From: Sebastes aleutianus
Taxonomy: Eukaryota > Chordata > Actinopteri > Perciformes > Sebastidae
Assembly: GCA_916700875.1 (NCBI GenBank)
Contig: CAKAKS010000004.1
Span: 15,983,444-16,047,443 of the forward strand
DNA length: 64,000 nucleotides
Direction of reading: 5' to 3'
Shown here: positions 43,678-56,150 of the stretch, one piece after another
Numbering within the stretch: position 1 is the stretch's first letter
How the letters are laid out: each line of letters opens with the position of its first letter
Translations under genes and position numbers: made by a program
The notes under the pieces: model-generated
Databases searched by the model: none
What the model was told of the DNA's origin: nothing
What the model saw: the letters and a program-made list of their open reading frames with translations, nothing else

Positions 43678-43730
43678 TGACTTGTCAGGTTTAAACTTCT
43701 CCAATGGAGGAGTTTAAACCTGACAAGTCA
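43678..43730. repeat. Near-perfect hairpin, 25-bp arms, 3-nt loop
   Basis: The arm TGACTTGTCAGGTTTAAAC-TTCTCC is followed by loop AAT and then GGAGGA-GTTTAAACCTGACAAGTCA. One mismatch in 25 pairs. It lies just after the candidate poly(A) site. Confidence 0.9.
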
Positions 43731-43974
43731 GTAGAGACTATATTGGAGCCGGTATGCAAAGCAAAGCAAGGTGACAAGGATGACTGGTGCTGTCACAACC
43801 ATGCCGTCATTGTGCTTTTCAGAATACAAGGTTAGACTTGAAAGTCACTTGCATGTTCATGCAAGAGGGAACATACAGAAGATCCAGCTTTACCTGGAGA
43901 AAAAAAAAAACATCTCAACCCGCCACTGATTTAAAGAGTCAGACCGCCACAGAGCACCGTGAGAAATTAAAGAA

Positions 43975-44110
43975 CACATGCTCATTTTTGGAAATATTCT
44001 CTTTCTGGTGAATAGATGAGAAGATTGATACCACTTTTATACGGAGTAGGGTATCAATCTTCTCATTTAATTCTCGGCAAGAAAGCAAATAATGTCAAAC
44101 TATTCCCTCA
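43975..44110. repeat. Foldback piece of the dispersed fish repeat
   Basis: ATGAGAAGATTGATACC (44016-44032) and its exact reverse complement (44050-44066) face each other around an 17-nt loop. Weaker inverted similarity runs outward to TATTCCCT near 44107. The sequence is the GATGAGAAGAT...GATACC piece of the repeat seen at 35362. Confidence 0.7.
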
Positions 44111-46215
44111 AAGACTCATTATCCCACACTGTTCAGTGCCTGTCTTCTGTTGTCTGTAATATATAATGTAATTGTGTGAATTTGCCAATGTACTGTACCT
44201 CTCATAATGGTGAATGTAAATGGATGTGTACATACAGAAGAAACAATACCAAGTATACAATGTTTTCAAACTCAGTCACAGGTGTTGCTATATAGATATT
44301 ATCTCTTAGTGTTTCGGTGGCCTGGCGTAGTTGTTTTGTATCAGTGAGATAATATTAAAAAGTGATATTGAATCAACAACCATTCTAATGTGCGCTTACA
44401 GTAAGTAGTCAGTATTGAAGCATGTGTAATACAGATTTTCAAACTGGATATTGTGTCGTGTATATTTAACATTTGATAGTTGCTTTGTTAGTGCAACGCG
44501 TGTAACACTGGTGCAATGCATAACCATGGTGAACTACAAATGTACTGTAAGTATTTATTAGCTTAAGTTGACATTTGTGTACACATAAGGACACTTCTTA
44601 GTTTTAGATTTTTGTATATTATCATTCATTTTGTACAGTGTATGTAAACACTGTTTGGCAGGAAATTTAACTTGCCATAAAATTGACATTGTGCCACTCA
44701 AAGTGTATGAGATTCATTATTTATACGAGATAGTGGAAGTTCCCTTTTCTGTGGAGATTATTTAAAATTCCACGTCGTACTTTGCATGTCAAGGTAAAAT
44801 TATCATTAGTAGGCTGAGTCCAGACTTTCTGCACCAGTGTAATGTCCTTGTTGACTGATTGAAGCTTATTTTGAGCTCTGCTACTTGATAAGGGCCTGAC
44901 CTAAAATCGATTAATTTTTTATTTTACTCCCAGAGATGCTCAATTAAGCTCAGAGACTCAAATTGTCCATGCAAATATGCTAATCCCTGTTCCTGAAAAA
45001 ATAATGTTCGGGTCTTTTCCAGTTCAAATATTCATATTTGATATAACTAGCAGTCTGAGGATGACTTGATCAAATGTCTGCGCCTTCAATATGCAAGCAG
45101 ACGGCTTGATGTTCCGGCTGACGTGAATGTGTAATATCTTCAGAAAGCAGCACATTGCAGCACATTGCGTTCTTTTTAGGAAACAAAAACAAACAGCTCA
45201 AAGTGTTCGAAACACTTTCTCCAGCTCACAGAGAGGAATTGTCCCAGTACTTTTTCACTTCATTGTGTGCTGCTACCAGTCACACTGCCCTTAAAAGACA
45301 AAACGTGTCTGAAAACCTTTAAATCATTTTTTAAGGGTTTCAGCTATTCAGCTCAATAAAGCCAGTATAACCTATTTAACAAAGTTTACATAAATGCAGT
45401 CAGAAATCAAATATGGGAAGTAAATAGTACATTTATTTACATACGTTGAGGTAGGATCCTTGTACTGAATTTGCATTACTTTATACTTTAACTCCACACA
45501 TTTCAGAGGGGCGTATTGTACATTTCACTACACATATCAGGGGTGTACGGATACTTCTTTACAGATTTAAATTTTGCATGTAAAATAGGAATAAAATCAT
45601 GAAAAATTACGATAGACACATAGTTGAAACTACAACTTACTTGCTACAACAACATTTAAACAACACTGACTCATTATTGCAACAATGATTTAAAGGCACA
45701 ATGTAATGAAATGTAAAGCAAACAAGCCCACCACTAAAATTCAAAGTTGTTCAGTTAATCTGGTTGATTAGACCTCTGCTCGGGACTGTGTGGGCGACTA
45801 ATTGAGTGACATCTTTCTGAGTCTCCTGTTAGCTTTGTTGAACCTGTTAGAGCGGTTCAAATGACACCTTTAACATTCTAATTGGTCGATGACTTGTGAC
45901 CTAATTAATATCCATCAAAACTCCGGCCCACCTTCAACCTGAGCAGAGGTCTTATCATCCAGAAGAACTGAAAACCAGAGTTGCCAAGTCTGCTTATTAT
46001 AAGCGACTTTGGGCTTGTTTTCCTGAAAAGTCACTAACAAATATTGGTACTCGCAGGTTGCATTTGTTTCTTGAATCTTGTAAAATTACAAGTTAAAAAT
46101 TGATGCAAAAAGGACATGAAACGTTCAACTTTAAGTTTATAACAAGAAAAATGTAAAGTTGCAAGCTAAAATGGATGCAAAAATGCAATCTAATGCATTC
46201 AATCCACAATAAATT

Positions 46216-46245
46216 CATATATATATATACATATATATATATATG
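46216..46245. repeat. AT microsatellite
   Basis: Alternating AT over about 30 bp with one interrupting C. Confidence 0.9.
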
Positions 46246-49200
46246 AAGTGTGGCCGCCTCGGTCTCATATTGTGGTAGGTAGGTAGGTAAGGTCGCTTCT
46301 TTTGGGCTTGTTTCTATAGACCTGGTTGCTTGTTTCTCTCGTGAGATCTAGCAACACTGCTGAAAACATCTGTGTGGGTGTACAGAGGCTTTAAAATAAT
46401 CTCCACCTCAACAAGCTACAGCATTAATTAAAATACTGTACTCTATATGGGACCATTTTGCATAATGAGAACTTTTATTTTTGACACTTTAAGCACATGT
46501 TGCTGTTCATACTCAAGTAGAATGTTTGTCTGAATGAAACACCGGCTGTATGTTACTTCCTTCACCCCTACACCACCTCTGGGTTGTAACAACTTGTAAT
46601 AGAATATTTTATACGGTGGTATTTAAGATCTCCGTACTTCTTCTTCTGAATTATTCTTCCACCTGTCAGAAATCAAAGTAACTCACTCCAGTTCCTCTCA
46701 GTGGGGCCAGTTGCACTCCAGTTGGGCTATAATGTTTGACAGGTAGGACTGGTCCGCTGGGTTTGTTTTGGTGTGATGAAACTCCAGCTATTTGAGTTAA
46801 TCCGTCTGTTGTCCCACAGGTTTATTGGTTCACTCGCTGCCTTTGAGCGCGGCGGACCTCTCGCTGTGCTCAGCACCATGAAGGCTGTGTAAAACGGTGT
46901 AAAAAGATTAACAAACGCACCCTGCCCTGCCCGGTTTCACAGATGAGCCGCTCTTGGGTCTAATGTTTCATTAGCTCTGTCCATGAAGTGGAAATGAGCA
47001 TGCATATAACACGATTAACTATTCATAGGAACGGTAATGATTGTGAATAGAGAGATTTCCAGGTTTCGAAGCTTGCTGCATGAAATATTAAAAACATATA
47101 TTAAAAACATCAACCCTGAGGCCCATGTGTTGAAAGGTGCTGATCAAATTGATACAAAGGTGATTTATTGTATTTCATTTTGGGGATTTATACACTGTGA
47201 GTGTGTCAGATAGTTTAAATGTATGATTTACAGACTGTCGAGGTCAGAATTGATAAAAACAGGCAGACAGAAGAGAAGATGGATGAAGTTATTTTCAGAT
47301 ACCCGGTGACTTTTAAAATGTGAGACAGGTGTCTTGCCTTTAAGCATCTTTCAATATTCATGACACCGGTAAAATATTCATGCAAATAAAGCAAAGTTTG
47401 GAAAGGCGAGTCATTGAGCAAACAAGTGAGTTTAAGAGGTTGCTCTGACTTCCTCTGACTCCTGATTTAAAGAGAAGCCGTCTGATCTGATCTGATCTGA
47501 TCCGTGTCCCAGAGTCATGCTGATGAACATCAGAGGTTTGCCCAACTTTTCAGAGGCAGAGCTGGAGGAACAAGCCACTGTATATCAATGATTTCATGAC
47601 CTCTGTGGTCGGGATATGCTGCAGTAGCTGGTTGTCACTCATCATTGTGACTACTTGAAAGAATGATGGCAGAAGCTTGACTTTCTTCTCTTCCACACAA
47701 AGAGGATGTAAAAAACAAACTGTACCACCTTGAACTTTATGAATATTTCACACATTAGCATGCCAACCAAAGCCAGCTGGTATGAAAGAACAAGACGGAC
47801 TGACCCACCAGAACCAGTCCGTGCCTTATGGACATATACAGTAGTAGCACAATGGGGTATTACTGGAAATATGCTGTTTTCGTAAAATGTAGTAGAGATT
47901 ATACATGCGGGAAAAACACGTGTTCTAAATATATACTTTAATGGTCTAAACTTTACATCTAAACAAGTTGGGGATGACAATATAATCCTGAATTTACGTC
48001 TTACAGTAAAGAAATATAAGTTAATATAATAATAACAATAGTATAGCCCATACAGCCCGTTCGTACGAAAAGGTGTATCAATGACACGATAAGGCAAGGC
48101 ATTTAGCGTGCAATACAAACGTCTTTCTTGCTTTTGGCGTGTCATTTGTACGCCATATAGTCTGTGACTGCAATGTAAACACATAACACGCCGCTTACGC
48201 TCAGAGCTAGTGACGTAGAATAAAAAGAAAGAAAGACCGCTTATTGCGGGCGGGGAGGTTGATGGGTCAACTTTTTAACCAGTAGACCGATGTTCAAGAG
48301 CGGTGTTTTGTTTTGTACGTCAGGTTAGTGACGTTTGTCACCTGTTTTCCGTACTTATGTTACGTTTTTTTCTGTACGTATTTAAAGGTATGATATGTAA
48401 CCGTTGGTTGCTGTTTGTAAACACATGGCATTCAAAGTTGTCCCTTCCTCCTCGGCTCAACGAGTCGAGAGGGAGAGAGAGCAGCGATTGTTGAACGAGA
48501 GTGACTGAAGAGAGAGAGCGGCGTTAGTGAGAACAAAGCAGTGGATCAGAGAAATAAAACGTTATTTTCTAATGTTTCATGGCGGTTACGTTCTAAAACA
48601 CATATAAACACACAACTAACTCCGCATAACTCCACATAATCCTGCTGGAAGATGCCGAGTTCCTGGATTTTGAATGAATGCAGACTTCCTGTCTGCTGGC
48701 GGTAGCTCAGCGCTGCTTTGTTGCATTTTGTAACATCTCAAGCTGCTGTAATCACATGAATTTTTCTTGTAATTTAAATATGAAGACATTAAAGCTGCAA
48801 TAGTAAATTTGTATATGAACAATGGGCCAAATAACTACATGTAATGTGAAAAGGGATCATTGGTAGTGACTACACTGCAGATAATTATCACCAACTCTGC
48901 AGTTCCACTCAGCTCTACGGAGTGTTTTAGCATCTTTCAGCTCCTTGTTTTGGTTTTACGGCCCGCAGCTTTACTGTTTTGGTTCAGCGGAACATTTAGC
49001 AGCTGAAGATATTTCCCTCGGGAGTTGGTGGCGACCAAAAACAGAGCGACTGAACAAAAACAGAAAAACAAATCAATCAATTAGCATGGCTTTAAAGTTA
49101 TTTTCCCCTTCAGTTCTGTGGTCGCAATGGTCCATTGTTGTTTCGCCGCTCTTTCATCTTGATTTGTACGGTACACTCAGTCATGATTAATGCACACCGC

Positions 49201-49927
49201 AGTTCATTACAGAGCCATTCTTCTAACATATGCACACTTACATTCAGTATGTACAGTATCCGTCACTGCCAAAGCACACTATGGAAGAAACTGTTTGAAA
49301 GCTGCACTCTTTGATTCATGTTTAGCCGAGGTGTAAACAAGCTTGGGTAATTGTTCCACACATTTATACAATGACAGGATGCTTGATCTCAGTTTTGACA
49401 TAAATACATAATTCAGTTTGGGAAAAAATGACTCATGTAGTATTTAAAGCATGCGATCTCATCTGGGTGAAGTGATTGCATTGTATTTACATCTGGGTTG
49501 GTTTGGCTGGGAGTGTTATCGCTTGAGGTTGGGGAGCTGGTGGTGTGTATTGTACAGAAGAGCTTTATGCATAATATGTGTCCAATTTAATGTATCACAA
49601 TTAATATAATTTAAACTCTGATATAGTGAATCCACTATGATTCCATTGAATTTCACTGAAAAAAGTTTAAAAACTGTATTGAGTATAAAAATGATGTTCA
49701 TAGACTTGTGAAACCTTGACTTTACTTTTATATAGCCTACATATTATAAGCTAATGTTCCTGTGCTGCAGCTTTATATAGATTTTAAAGCAACGTTGGAC
49801 TCATAGCAGAGTCAACATTTCAAGGAAATAAGAGAGTAAACATTCAGATTACTTTTTATGTACTTATCAGAGATATACTTAACAAAAGTATACTTACCGT
49901 AAACTTACAGTAAGTGTACTTGGCACA

Positions 49928-50254
49928 TACTGACATGTATACTTAAAAGTCTAAGTATACTTGGTTTATACTGACAAGTACTTAAAAGTCTAAGTATACT
50001 TGGTTTATACTGACAAGTATACTTAAAAGTCTAAGTATACTTGGCTCATACTGACAAGTATACTTAAAAGTCTAAGTATACTTGCTCATACTGACAAGTA
50101 TACTTAAAAGTCTAAGTATACTTGGTTTATACTGACAAGTATACTTAAAAGTCTAAGTATACTTGGCTCATACTGACAAGTATACTTAAAAGTCTAAGTA
50201 TACTTGGTTTATACTGACAAGTATACAGAAAAGTCCAAGTATATTTGGTTTATA
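49928..50254 (+). repeat. 41-bp minisatellite, about 8 units
   Basis: The unit begins TACTGACAAGTATACTTAAA and continues AGTCTAAGTATACTTGGTTTA. Each unit contains the palindrome AAGTATACTT twice. Some units are a few bases short, and GTTTATAC alternates with GCTCATAC. Degenerate copies extend to about 49865 and 50340. Confidence 0.9.
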
Positions 50255-50668
50255 GGCCTACTTACTTAATCTTTTGATCAAGATATACTTAAGAAAAGTA
50301 TAATTAATTATTCTTGCCTTATAGACCTACAGAAAAGAATACTTGGCTTGTAGTTGTGCTTACTTTTTGATTGAGTAGCCTATTAAAGTGTGTGAGAGTT
50401 TGTAAAAGGATGTTTTGATATGAATTTACATCAATTCATCAAGTTTTTGGATTATCCGTTCACCGTAGAGGCATGCAAGAACAACATATTTTAATATATT
50501 TTTTAATCTCATCACAAATCATCTACACCCTAAAAAATGTGATCAATGGTTTACTTAAAAAAATTAAGGCAACAAAGTGACACGTAATATAATTGAGTAG
50601 ATTTTACTACTACAAATTTGATTAAAAAGTATTGAATAAATTAAGTAAATCCAAATTAATTTCACAAG

Positions 50669-50886
50669 GAAAACTGATTTATATTTACAGAATATCTGGG
50701 TAAAATTGATTTAGATTTACTGAATATTTGGGTAAAATTGATTTATATTAATTACTTATCTGGGCAAAATTGATTTATATTTACTGAATATCAGGGTAAA
50801 ATTGATTTATATTTACTAATTATTTGGGGGAAATTCATTTATATTTACTAATTATTTGGGTAAAAATGATTTGGATTCACTATATA
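50669..50886 (+). repeat. 32-bp subterminal tandem repeat, about 7 units
   Basis: Unit AAAATTGATTTATATTTACT followed by GAATATCTGGGT, with substitutions between units. It lies 143 bp inside the left end of the putative element. Confidence 0.9.
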
Positions 50887-50935
50887 AAATACATAATATC
50901 AACTAACATTTTAACACATTGTTGCTTGAATCCAT

Positions 50936-51044
50936 TCAATAATATTGATTGTCACTTTGTTGCCACAAATTTTCTATGTCTAATCTACTCAATAATATTG
51001 ATTGTCACTTTGTTGCCACAAATTTTCTATGTCTAATCTACTAA
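50936..51044 (+). repeat. 52-bp direct repeat, two copies
   Basis: TCAATAATATTGATTGTCAC and the following ATGTCTAATCTACT recur after exactly 52 bp with almost no differences, so the duplication is recent. Confidence 0.9.
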
Positions 51045-51944
51045 ATATCATGCCTTTTTGGTGCCACAGTTTACTTCGGTTGGGCCAACAGATCACAATG
51101 CATAAGTACAGCAGGTAAACATTTATTTGAGCCATTTATAAATTATTAAGTTTCTCCAATGTTTTTCAAGTGCAAAGTGCAAACATACAACAATAAAGTA
51201 GAGAGGGGCTATAATAAAACAAAGAAAGAAACCATGCATGTGTACAACAGGGATACAATTAATATTTACCTGACAAATGTATACTTGAGACTACTTGACA
51301 GACTTGGAGTGATGAAAAGGCTAAATTTACCAAAACTGCACAATGACCTATAACCTCTGCCCATCACTTTATTACAGGCACAGATTCCTTTTTTTGGATG
51401 TGATTAAAGGTTTAGTCTTGATAGTTTATTGCATTTAAATTACGTTGTATGTTTTCAGACTGCAATTATTTTTTAAAATTTGAATATGAAATATTTTTTA
51501 TGACATGCACTAATTGAAATCCTCAGGGCCATTATGTTTTTCAAACAGCTAAAAGTAAGCGATAAAATATCACATGTTAATTGACTTACAGTTTGGGGTA
51601 AGGTCAAGTGCTTACATTTGCCTTACATCTTCACTACTGGCTAAAATAGGACTCTGGACAATCACATTATTCATTTGTTAAAATTCCCCAATTAAAACCT
51701 ATTAAATTTGCATCCCTGGTGTACACAGTAGAATCACAAGGTACAAGAACAGCTACCTGTGGCATTATTAAGTCAAAAACATAATACCACTCCCCTCAAA
51801 TGAGTATGATTGTTTCTTTCTAAATAACCACCTGCAACACTGAAACTTGTGCATTTTACAAAAATAACTAACCCTTGGAAGTAACAATGTGACAGTTTTC
51901 ACAATTACTTAACAATTCCCTTCATTCTGCAAGGGTCCATTTTC

Positions 51945-52253
51945 TTAAGCTAGTAGCTTATTCTTGAGGCTGTTCACTTTTGGGGACAAATTCAAACAAT
52001 CCAGCTTGAGGAAGAGTTTCTGGAAGACTTCAAGCGTGTACCTGAGCTCCTTTGGATAGGCGAGGTTCACTGCATATGCCAACCCAACGAGCAAGGAGCA
52101 AGCCCTTGGAAAGTTACCCAGAGCAGTCAGAACTTTCATGCCCTCGATCACAATACCGATGTCGCCGGGAACCTCTGAAGTATTAGTCTTGATGTTGTAG
52201 ATTTTCATCCTCTGTACAGCAAGGTCCTGTGACACACTGTCTTCATCAGCATC
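51945..52253 (-). pseudogene. Terminal exon of the SAMD3-like pseudogene
   Basis: 309 bp after acceptor TATTTCAG. Open for 102 residues, from DADEDSVSQDLAVQRMKIYN to VNSLKNKLLA and TAA. Contains the family motif ACSLLVGLAYAVNLAYPKEL. No defects seen. Confidence 0.75.
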
Positions 52254-53153
52254 CTGAAATAGCACAAACATTGTATTTCAGAGTATGCAGCCGATAGAGA
52301 AGGTCCTAATTGAACATCTCCCAAATTGCTTCTAACCCTTTGGAGAAGAAAATCTGGGGCTGTCAAAGCTGTTGCACATCAGTGTTTTAGAAAAATCTGA
52401 AATAATGTACTTGCAAAAGCATATTTTTATGCCAGGTAAGTTAAAAAAGATCCAATCAGCTCACCAACAAATCAAAACAATTCAGTGACACCAGAGATGA
52501 TGGTCTGAACTGACTCACAGTTGTAAATATTTATAAATGAAATTTTTGAAATTAAATCAATCCAGTGCTCCATAAATTAATTTCTTCCTTGCACTTGTGT
52601 ATTGATGAATAGCTTATTCTACATTCAATAACACAGGCTGGTCACCTGTCAACCAGTCCTCTATGGCAGTGTACGCTCACTCCTGAAACTTGAAGTAATC
52701 CACAGCAACTGGATCAACTCTGCTCCTTAATTTATTTTAGAAGTTGCCTCAGTCTCTCCGTAAAACTGTCTCTCAGCTGCTTTGTGAATAGCTCTTAGGA
52801 AAAAACTCTTAGCTAGGAACTTTTAGGGCCAAATTTTAAAGAGAAGAAGTCAACTACTGATAACTTGAATTATGTCAGTTGGTAAAATCAGAATGAGATG
52901 GTGAGCATTTAGTAACACCTATTTCTACAGTAGTACGTACGAATTCTGTAATGGAAAACAAAGACTTTACACACAGAGAGGACAATGATTACTTACACGA
53001 CTCAACAAACCTATAAAAACCTTGTCAAAAATTACTGAAGAAATAGAGTTAAGATCGTATTGTGTTATTTGACCTTCCCAAGACATACTGTACAAGGTGA
53101 GAAATGAGAGAGAGAGAGAGATCAGTTTCTTTATATTTTAACATTCAACTTAC

Positions 53154-53255
53154 ATCATACTCTTTTAAGAGTTGATCCGTCGATTCCCCAAGGTACACCA
53201 TCAAACACTAAATGACAACATCTCTGGTCATGTTGATGCTTGGATTACTTGGGGC
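53154..53255 (-). pseudogene. Third coding piece of the SAMD3-like pseudogene
   Basis: 102 bp from acceptor ATTCCAG to donor GTAAGT. Reads APSNPSINMTRDVVI, then an in-frame TAG, then CLMVYLGESTDQLLKEYD. CLxVYLGE..D.L.KEY is a family-like block. Confidence 0.65.
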
Positions 53256-53814
53256 CTGGAATGACAAAAATAAACATAGTTCAAGTTCTATTCAAGTAAA
53301 AATCATCCACTGACCTCAAACTGGCCAGAAGATGCAATTTTTAACACTAAGTGGCTTATATTACTGTTTAACAAACTCCTATCAAGCATCCTTAATGTGC
53401 TGTCCAAGTGACCAGTCTACTGAAACACTTCCCGTTATTACTGAGGTTTCCAGGGAACCAGCGGGGACTCCAGGAGGTCATTGGTCCCATCAAAGAAAGA
53501 GTGCATAGCACATAAACTCCCATAAAACTACAACATTTACACCTTTCTTTTTGTATGGATTAAACAAACAACACATTACATTTTAATCAGTGAGCTCTCA
53601 ATGTGCTGGTAGGCAAATTTTGTTAACTTTGGACCGTCTCCCCTTGTTTCCAGTTTTTTATGATAAGCTATGCTGCTGGTTGTAGCTTCATATTTATAGT
53701 ACAGACATGTGAGTGATATCAATCTGATATCATCTACCAAATTATCTTCCAGCGGTTTGATCACAAAATTCCTAAAAAATAATATTAACAAACATAATAC
53801 TCATTGAAGGATAC

Positions 53815-53961
53815 CTTGAGTAGGATAGCCTGCAGCCTCAACCCCATGGTTCCGCCCTTGGAGTAGAAGAGGTTCAGAAGCCTGGGAGTGTATTCATCCA
53901 GCTTGGACATGCACTTTGATTCAAGGTGCACAGTTGTGATTCTGTGAAACTCATCCTGGAT
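53815..53961 (-). pseudogene. Second coding piece of the SAMD3-like pseudogene
   Basis: 147 bp from acceptor TCTTTCAG to donor GTATCC. Open throughout: IQDEFHRITTVHLESKCMSK, LDEYTPRLLNLFYSKGG, ending LLK. No defects within the piece. Confidence 0.7.
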
Positions 53962-54048
53962 CTGAAAGACCAGTAATAAAACCAGCTTTAAAGCCTCAAA
54001 TATTACTATTATACAATTTTATGACATCCGTGTTTGCTGATTGTTTAC

Positions 54049-54158
54049 CTTCTGGGTTAAATCATCTGACTGTACACTGCGGGATTCCTGATGGAAGTAC
54101 CAACTTCTCAATTCGGTCATCAATCATCACTCGGAGCTTTGCCTACATCTCTGCCAGC
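54049..54158 (-). pseudogene. First coding piece of the SAMD3-like pseudogene, two defects
   Basis: 110 bp from acceptor CTTGTCAG to donor GTAAAC. ATG is followed at once by TAG. KLRVMIDDRIEKLVLPSGIP is open, after which a single extra base shifts the frame; the shifted frame (SVQSDDLTQK) leads correctly into the next exon. Confidence 0.6.
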
Positions 54159-54883
54159 CTGACAAGAATGTGAATAGACAAAAGTTCAATAGCATCACAA
54201 GCAGAAGTTTAAAGATGAGACAAGACATACAGTGAGTAACGTAATTAAGAGGCTGGAGTGTGCCACCAGAATAGAAAAAAAAATAGAACTAATTAATTTA
54301 TTAATTAGATTGTTAATGTAATTAAAGTATATTTAAATTTGCCAATTACAAATATTTCCTTATTCTGTATTTAATCAATAACATAATTGTAATATTAGTA
54401 TTTGTTGTTTAGTATGTGTTGATACTGTATATATTACATTAAAATTTAGTTTATAGGGTTTTTGTCTGAAATCTAAAAAAAATTCAGAATAAATTATTAT
54501 TACTATTATTTACAATATTACAAGAAGAACATGTGATTAATTTGAGTAATATAAATTGTAACTAGGGTGTGGAAAAGTATGCACAAACCATGTGTTATCA
54601 TAGCTTAATTATATGTCTATGAGAAATGAGTGATCAGTATTTTACATTTTCTGCTGCTTTAATTCAAATTCAGGTTGGAACTACAGGGTTTTTTGAACAT
54701 CACTGATAATCAAAACTGAAGCAAATCTGCTTTCTAACCTGCAAAAGTTGATACAAAAAAAGCTAGTATTAACCAAATTTTGTATTGCAAAACAAACGGT
54801 GTACAAAACATTACACAACATGTACTGTATGTGAAACATTGTATCACATCAGATTGTGTATTGAATATAAGTGTGATACATAC

Positions 54884-54919
54884 CTGTTGATAGATTTCAG
54901 TCAAAGACTCTTGATGCAC
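54884..54919 (-). pseudogene. Possible 36-bp 5' exon of the SAMD3-like pseudogene
   Basis: Bounded by TTTCCAG and GTATGT, translating VHQESLTEIYQQ. Size and splice sites fit a small 5' exon; there is no independent evidence. Confidence 0.35.
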
Positions 54920-56053
54920 CTGGAAAGACATTCATATTAGCTTTAATTCATGTAGCTGGTATGTCAATATACAGTAAAAAGATCACTTTCACCGTCTGTG
55001 GCATATTCTACAGATGTCTAGACATTGAAACTGTAGTAATGTTGCTGGTATGATGTCAATAAAATGTCAAACGGTCATTTTGACTGTCTATCTTTGCTGT
55101 GAACGGCAGCACAAGGAAAACAATAGACGAGACCAGTAATCTGTAGAAGAGACTCAGCTCTGCAGCCACGCTGCGCTGCTCAAGCGGTAACTAGTTTACT
55201 GACCTCAAACCCGCATTCACTAACGAGGCTTGGTGTAATCTGTCCGCATGAGCTGCAAACACTGTTTGAAAGTAACGTTACTCCAACAGAGTCAAAGTAA
55301 AGCGGGTTGGTTCTACCATCTGAATCCCGCTGTGGCCTCATAGCACCGTGAAGAGAGACATTAAACTGCGAGGCTCTGTGAATTAGTGATTAACAGCAAC
55401 CAGAACATTCACTAAACACAATCATGAACTTTAGAGAGAGAGAGAAAGAGGAAATAACGCACTTTCAAAATGTAATGACAAACCCTGATTAAACTACTGA
55501 TTTATAGGCTACAAAAGCTGAAAAGTTGGTAACTGCTTTCAACAGTTTACTTGAGAAAACGAAATGTAGTAATGTCAAATATCTCTTATAATTAATCACC
55601 TCTGAGAGCAGGAAAGTTTGTTTGTTTAAGTTTAATTGTGCATGTTAATGCATAATTAAACAGGTGTGGGGTCTGGCTACTTGCTGGCGTTAGCTAGCTC
55701 GTTAGTGTGGGGGATGGGTGGAAGCTCCTATGAACATGTGTAAAAGTAGATTAGCTGGTATATTAAAAGGCATTATATGTGGTATAACGTTATACCTGGG
55801 AAAGTCACATGAAATTGTGACACAGAGTCAGTCTCTTTTTAGGTCCATGCCTTTAGTTGAATCAAAGATAACACAGACTGACTATGAATACAGGCCTGGC
55901 TAAAGTTAACATTAGATAGTTGATTTTTGACTTACAGTGCAGTAAAGTTGGCATTTTTGGTAACTTGCAGTAACGTAAAACAATGTTAAACTGCTACAGC
56001 AACTTGGCTATAAATTGTTCGTTAATAACTAAAAACAATTAAACAGGTCTTAC

Positions 56054-56150
56054 CTTTGTGAAAACGGTAAAATGTCGGTCCCTCAATGTGTGGCAGACAA
56101 TGCTGGAAGTCCATGTGGCGCCAAAATGCCGTGGGCGGAAGTGTAGTAAA
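56054..56150 (-). pseudogene. Possible first exon and promoter area of the SAMD3-like pseudogene
   Basis: A GC-richer stretch (GGCATTTTGGCGCCACATGG) ending in CACAAAG|GTAAGA, 270 bp inside the right end of the element. It could be the 5' UTR exon; the 5' limit is a guess. Confidence 0.35.

Larger units (their letters stand above)
43740..49900. other. Intergenic region, no gene recognised
   Basis: Between the receptor 3' end and the 41-bp array I see no coding segment with homology. It holds the foldback piece at 43975, an AT microsatellite (46216-46245), a short GATCT run (47484-47503) and a MITE-like stretch beginning TTAAAGGTATGATATGTAAC (48382) that runs to about 48800 without a clear right end. 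Confidence 0.6.
51945..56150 (-). pseudogene. SAMD3-like multicopy teleost gene, disrupted
   Basis: A split minus-strand gene. Coding pieces in order: 54158-54049, 53961-53815, 53255-53154, 52253-51945, all with AG acceptors and GT donors; the last three join in phase 0. Two small upstream pieces (54919-54884 and an end at 56054) look like 5' exons. The content (EFHRIT..LES, LDEYTPRLL, GLAYAVNLAYPKELRYTLEV) matches my memory of a multicopy fish family predicted as SAMD3-like; function unknown. Defects: a TAG and a 1-base frame change in the first coding piece, and a TAG in the third. The last exon (102 residues) is fully open. It might instead be a gene with alternative starts, but the stops make coding of the full product unlikely. 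Confidence 0.6.

Noticed and set aside
47651..48184. 177-residue open frame on the minus strand
   Set aside because: The longest frame in the window, but it has no domain I recognise, aromatic/Ile-rich composition typical of AT-rich noncoding DNA, and no splice or promoter context. It deserves only a routine homology search.
49928..50254. CRISPR-like array
   Set aside because: Tandem 41-bp units without distinct spacers; an ordinary minisatellite.
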